In this document: positions 59,056 through 64,000 of the stretch, one piece after another
Layout: each line of letters starts with the position of its first letter
How positions within the stretch are numbered: position 1 is the first letter of the stretch
Assembly: GCF_021134715.1 (NCBI RefSeq)
Contig: NC_060024.1
Span: 10,106,001-10,170,000, forward strand
DNA: 64,000 nucleotides
Direction of reading: 5' to 3'
Source: Daphnia pulex
Lineage: Eukaryota > Arthropoda > Branchiopoda > Diplostraca > Daphniidae
The notes under the pieces: generated by a model
Told to the model about the DNA's origin: nothing
The model's input: only the letters and a program-made list of their open reading frames with translations
Databases searched by the model: none
Made by a program: the position numbers and the translations under genes

Positions 59056-61683
59056 AAAACAAAGTACTGTAGAGGATAGTCGAAAGTGAAATCAAACTTA
59101 AAGTTAATGGGGTCTAGCTGTATATGTATCCCAAATCAAGTATACGAGATGCATGATGGTGGCTTATTTTTGCGGCTTTCTGATGCTCTTTGCAGCTCCT
59201 TCAAGTTCTTTGAGAGATCCATTTGTTTCCAGTCGGTGTTTTCAACTGCGTCTTTTCTCTCCCTCAGTCAATGAGCACAGCCAAAGACTCTCCTCCCCTC
59301 TCTCGTCTGTGTGTATTTTCATATATAAATGATGTTGTACGCGCTTCATTATACAACCCCCAACGACGACGACGACTCCCCTTATTCGTCGTTGTGTGTC
59401 GGCTTTTATCGATCCCGCCCGCCTGATGAGTCGATATGATGGCGACTGCTGCACACAGTCTTAGCACAACCTATAGCTATATAGAAAAAGAAAACCTTGA
59501 TTTCCATCTCTCTCCGTACGTTACGTAAGATCTGCTCGATGTAAATTTTGTACATGGCAATTGTTTGAGCCATCATTTTTTCGAAGATGGCACGTGTGCC
59601 GTTGGACCCAATGATCGCATTTTCCGGTCCCGTGAAATCTCAAATCTCCGAATTTATTTTTCCACTGATGGAAAAGAAAAAAAGTGTTGATTCGCAATTC
59701 AGGATTTGTTTCCCTCTCACTTGGCAGTTAGTCCCTTTCGCCCTCAACTCGCTTATTAAATCCATCGCCCAAATTGAATCTCTCGAGTCCACACAACGAA
59801 TGCAATAAGGCTTTTCCCCTCGTCCGTCCGTTCGTTCGTTCGTTCGTGCTGGCGGGGCTTTCCTATCAAATACGTTGGCCAGAGAAGAAGGTCCGTCCTC
59901 TTGCTGTGTGTGTGTGTATTTTATATATGTATCCAATCGAACGGGTGACGCAAAATGAGTTTTCGTTGGCTCAAATTTGTTTCTGTTTCTCCTCCCGTCC
60001 GCGGTTTCCGTTTTCTCCCGCCGGCCGATTGCGCAGAGAAACGAACGAGCAATTGAATGTGTTTGGGGGGGATATACAAGGTGCGGATGAGAGAGAGGAG
60101 GATATGAACGACTCCTGGCCGTGACAACGCCTCCTCCCAATCATTTGATGATTTTGATCGAAAATATGGTTGCCGCACACACACACGCCGACAGCTACAC
60201 GACCAAGCGAGAAAGATTGCAGTCGGGAGGAGGAAATCAACAAGATGGGGAAATAGAACAGCTCTATCTCTACTCGAACGTGTACACACATGCGAATCAC
60301 GAGCTCGGGGAAAGTGAGAAAAGGGGTGGGGGGGGGGGGTGGGGGGTTGCCAGCGGCGACGAGAGCTTCATCATCGCTAATATTATAACGACGACGCCGT
60401 GAGAGTTGCTCTCTTTCCCCTTTTTTTTCACGATTTTCCACCGCGTTTACGTAACCCCATGTGTGGGAGGAGGAGGGGTTTGACTGATTGTGATTGGCTT
60501 TCATCTTTTTGCCACCACCCCAACTTCCTGCCATCACGCGGCCACACATCCTCGATCGAAATGCGGGTCTTCTGATTTTTCCAATGTGTTTCACGCAACC
60601 GCCGTCACAAAGTTGATGTAGGTACACGCTAAGTTGATATATTATTATTATTATATAGATCGTCGTCGTCGTCGTCGCAGCTATCGTGTGTAGATTGCTG
60701 ACCGAAGCTGCTGCTGATGTTGTTCCGCGCGTGTTGACGATTTGATTAGCGCGTTTGTGCGGGAGTCTCCTATGCCCTTATGTACGTCGTCGTCGTCCGG
60801 AATAGTTTTTTTCCTTTTTCTTTCTTTCCTTTTTCCCCCTTTTTGATTCTTTTTTATGGCGTCTGTATGGCGCCCCTGGTATATATTCCATCTAGCAGTT
60901 ACTCTCGCGGATACCAAACGACGCCAGCCGAGGCGGCCATCCCGCCGACCCGTTGGTAATACCAAACAACAACAACAACAACAAAAAAGGACAACAAAGA
61001 AAAGTGTGTGTACGTTCTCTATAAATGTATCAAACGGAAAAAGAAGAAGAAGAAACGGGAGCCGGGAGAATAGTTTATTGATTTGGAAACAGTTTTTTCC
61101 CCGACGAATATAAGAACGTGATACCAATTGAAGAATAGATCCACCACCCACCCCACCAACCCACCCATCCCTCTTTTGCGGATGTTCCTATATATTCTTC
61201 ACCTCCTCATATATATATATATATATGGTTGGGAGCCCTTTGTGCGTTATCATATTGCTTTGAGGGCTGCTGCTGCTGACTGGGATGGAAAAGCCCATCC
61301 GCAGAGATCCGGACCGGTCGTGACATCTACTGATCTTCACGAGCTATACGCCAGGATCGGGTATGTATAAACGCATCTAGCTCCGTGTTTGGTTGAAATC
61401 GGGATCCTATGTTAAAGATTGAATTGAATTTACATTTTATTTTGTAAATTTCAGCCGGCCACAGGCTAGGCCAAACTTGTTCTTCCGTGATTATTATATT
61501 TTTTAAAAAGTCACGTTTGAAGATTTGATAAGCATCCGGACGTCGTTATGCATTAAATCATTGGAATGATTTATGGCTTCTCTTTTTGGCGATGGTAATC
61601 AACACAGCATCACTTGTATAATTCAATTGTTAATGAGATTAAACTGATTTGATTTGATTTGGTTTTATTTTTTCCCGCAACAG
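59056..61683. other. spacer with simple repeats
   Basis: No supported gene. It contains a G-rich tract at 60323-60347, (GTC)n near 60660-60676, (CAA)n at 60966-60983 and (AT)n at 61209-61226. A minus-strand open stretch near 59506-59633 reads like ordinary protein but lacks clear splice borders. Confidence 0.4.
60323..60347 (+). repeat. G-rich tract with quadruplex potential
   Basis: Runs of 4, 13 and 6 G residues separated by single T bases, enough guanines for four-stranded structure on the + strand. It is isolated from any supported gene. Confidence 0.6.
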
Positions 61684-62163
61684 GAGCAGCAAATGTAATT
61701 AGGTGGTTGCGAGAACACTTTGCAGCACTCTGGCGGTATGGTGACGATATAAATCATCCGTGATTGCGTTTACGACATCGCATAAAGTAGAAATTCCGAC
61801 CGCCAGATGGTCCAACTTTGATGCTATCCATCCAGGCCGGCCGTCCCAAAAAAGGGAAGAAATAAGCCAAATCTCAACCACGACTGCGCCGGATACGGTT
61901 GGTTGGCCGCCGAGAGTCTCAGCAGGATCGCTCCGGCGTAGAAGAGGAGTCGACTGCCGGGCTTGTCCTACGGAAGAAATACGAAGAGGAGAGTGTGTTG
62001 AACAGAGGACCAAGGTGGCCGTATTCTCATCCGTTGGATGTGCCATCCCGAATTTAAAAAAAAAACCTCTTCGATCCGCATTCCGGCGACGACATAGTGA
62101 CCCCACCGGAAGAAAAATTCGAGTGCTGCGGTGGAAACAAACAGTTCAACACACGGCCGACAG
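61684..62163 (+). other. candidate exon of unknown gene
   Basis: This 480-nt block is bounded by a good acceptor (cccgcaacag, ending at 61683) and a good donor (ACAG/gtaaaa at 62164). One frame stays open from about 61751 to the donor and encodes a basic, Ser/Thr/Arg-rich peptide with a CRACPTEE block. There is no ATG start and no recognisable domain. It is more GC-balanced than its surroundings. It could be a coding or UTR exon of a gene outside the window, or chance. Confidence 0.25.
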
Positions 62164-63717
62164 GTAAAATTTAATCATTTCCTTGTTTTTGTTGAAAAAG
62201 ATTCCGTGAATTCCGTATTATTCCTGCGGTTTTAATACGTTCGTCGCGATCTATTTGGGGTCTGCGCTATGCGGATTAAAAACCCCGGCACAAACTCCCT
62301 CCCTTCGGGCTAAGGTATTAAAATGTAACAGGATATATATGCAGGTCCTCGGGTTCTCTCTCGTGTGGTGCATTGGTATAGCGGCGAATTGAGATATCGC
62401 GTCATGTCTCGGCGTATGTGAACGCGTGTTAGATATAGATAGAGAGAGAGAGAGACGGGACAGAATTTAGAGCGCCAGCCGTTGTGTTCATGCATATCTC
62501 ATGATCGATCCCCGACACACGCACACAGCAATCCTCTTTTTTATTTTTTGACAATGCTGCTCAACAGCTTGCGAGAGCCTCGTTGACAATTCTGACGCCT
62601 TTTTCTTCTTCTTTTGCCCGGCCACGCTCGATGAACTCTGCTCGTTTCGCAACTTTATTTTGGCACCCAGCACCCTGCTGGACTGTCTTGTCTCTGGTAT
62701 CGTGCGTGTTCGTTTTCTGTCAATCAACCGCGAGATGGTGGACAAAAAGTGTCGATCCTTTTTATTTTTGGAAATGATTAGATTTTAGATCCTCTGGCGG
62801 TACTCGCTGACGTCCGGTTCTCCATTTACCCGCGCATACATAATCGAAATCAGTGGAGAGTTAATGTCAAGTGTAGATTGCGGGATCGATGAGCGAAAAA
62901 ACCGGAGGGGGGAAAAAATAAAATTAAAAAAGTTTTGGTAAGAGTTTGGTGGATAGGAAAGTTTGGAATGCAAAGCGGGACAAACCAAACCTCTTTCTAT
63001 AATAATAAAAAAAAACCCTACCCCTCAACAACAACGACGTGACTCCTCATTCACTGGGCGCACTTTTTTTGGCCGACGAGGATCGGCAGCTGAAACTTGC
63101 GTCATATAACTGAAGATAACATAACATTTCGACGGGATAAAGTTTAGACTGTCTGGCAGGCCGTTATTGCCTGACGTCTATATCGATAAATATTTCTCCC
63201 CCACCACCACTTTTTCCCGGTTGGCTATCAACAAGATTTTCTACGCATTCTGTCGCCCGACATATTGTCAAAAAACTTTGTTATATATTTTTTGGTGGGA
63301 GGGTTGTGGCCGCTCCCATATCTACAAGGAGGGAAAATACTCTGGGAATGAAAGACGAAATGGAGGGATCTATCTGGATCCAATATAAAGATGCGGCGGA
63401 CACACACAGAAAGAAATAGAGCTGTAGTATATATGTAGCGTATTGCTATTATTAAGGAGATTCTTACATCTTCTTCTTGTTCCATTCTAGGTAGTATATC
63501 ATGTCTCCTTTTTATTTCTCTTATTCTTATTCTTTTTGGGTCCTTTAATACTCTAGACGTCTCCGCTGCTGCACGGTGTCTGGTTTCCTTTGAATCCTCA
63601 CGTCTTCGTGCATATCCGACGGGCTTTAGATTGACGGTGGGAGAACAGTTGAACGACGAACGAAGAAGAAGAAGGAGGTCTCCTTGTTTTTTCGAGGTGA
63701 GAGAATCAAATCTATAC
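62164..63717. other. spacer
   Basis: No supported gene. AG- and CT-rich tracts (for example near 62445) and short frames without homology. Confidence 0.35.
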
Positions 63718-63836
63718 TGGGGCTGTCCATATATTACGTAACGCAATTTTTCACCTTTTTGGAACTCCCCTCCCCCCCTTGTCACGGATCGTAACAAAAA
63801 AACAGACACCCCCCCTTCTAATTACGTAACAAAAAA
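63718..63836 (+). repeat. dispersed arthropod repeat of the TGTCCATATATTACGTAACG type
   Basis: The segment starts GGGCTGTCCATATATTACGT, has a CCCCTCCCCCCC centre followed by TTGTCACGGATCGTAACA, and ends ACCCCCC-TTCTAATTACGTAAC. This arrangement matches, from memory, a short element found in many arthropod genomes. Inverted TTACGTAA words lie at both ends. It carries no gene and is probably a non-autonomous transposon. Confidence 0.45.
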
Positions 63837-64000
63837 CAAAACCCTCCCAGTGAATTTAAAAATACAAAATACAAAATTTTCTTGATTAAAGCCATGTATT
63901 TAGGGTGAGCCTCAACGTACGATTGGAAAAGAGAAGTATATAATTTGTTTTTATCCATTTTGTTTGGAAAAAGAGCTCGCTAAATGATGACTGGCATAAC

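Overview
This window is nuclear DNA from an arthropod. Short introns with GT-AG borders, insect-type protein families (polychaetoid/ZO-1, glutamate-gated chloride channel) and compact genes beside microsatellite-rich spacers suggest a branchiopod crustacean such as Daphnia. That species-level guess is inference. Exon borders were placed by hand from splice signals, codon phase and family knowledge; nothing was searched against a database.

Layout. (1) 1-4.8 kb, + strand: the 3' end of a polychaetoid/ZO-1 gene, seven coding exons ending in a ZU5 domain, preceded by a possible alternative terminal exon at the window edge. (2) 5.2-7.9 kb, - strand: a complete ten-exon methionine synthase reductase (697 aa), convergent with polychaetoid. 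(3) 11.3-11.8 kb, +: a three-exon gene for an 81-residue single-RRM protein resembling only the N-terminus of CstF-64. (4) 14.0-15.5 kb, +: a complete four-exon ZIP zinc transporter (455 aa) with an unusual Cys-rich and His-rich loop. (5) 16.0-16.8 kb, +: a 144-aa intronless-CDS gene of unknown function. (6) 17-25 kb: no protein gene; diverged repeats in both orientations, hairpins, a 387-bp inverted-repeat element and a possible polyadenylated non-coding transcript. (7) 26.6-40.2 kb, -: a complete eleven-exon glutamate-gated chloride channel (487 aa), whose signal-peptide exon lies 3.2 kb upstream of exon 2. (8) 40.2-64 kb: about 24 kb of gene-poor, microsatellite-rich spacer. Near 58-59 kb it contains a foldback element with a second 284-bp inverted-repeat element (78-bp perfect arms, 7-bp target duplication) inserted in it.

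The genes are functionally unrelated: junction scaffold, cobalamin/methionine metabolism, RNA binding, zinc uptake and inhibitory neurotransmission. Nothing looks like an operon. The most noteworthy items are the stand-alone CstF-64-like RRM gene, the Cys-rich ZIP loop, the 144-aa orphan with a phage-like C-terminal pattern, the nested inverted-repeat elements, and the repeat/non-coding locus at 17-25 kb.
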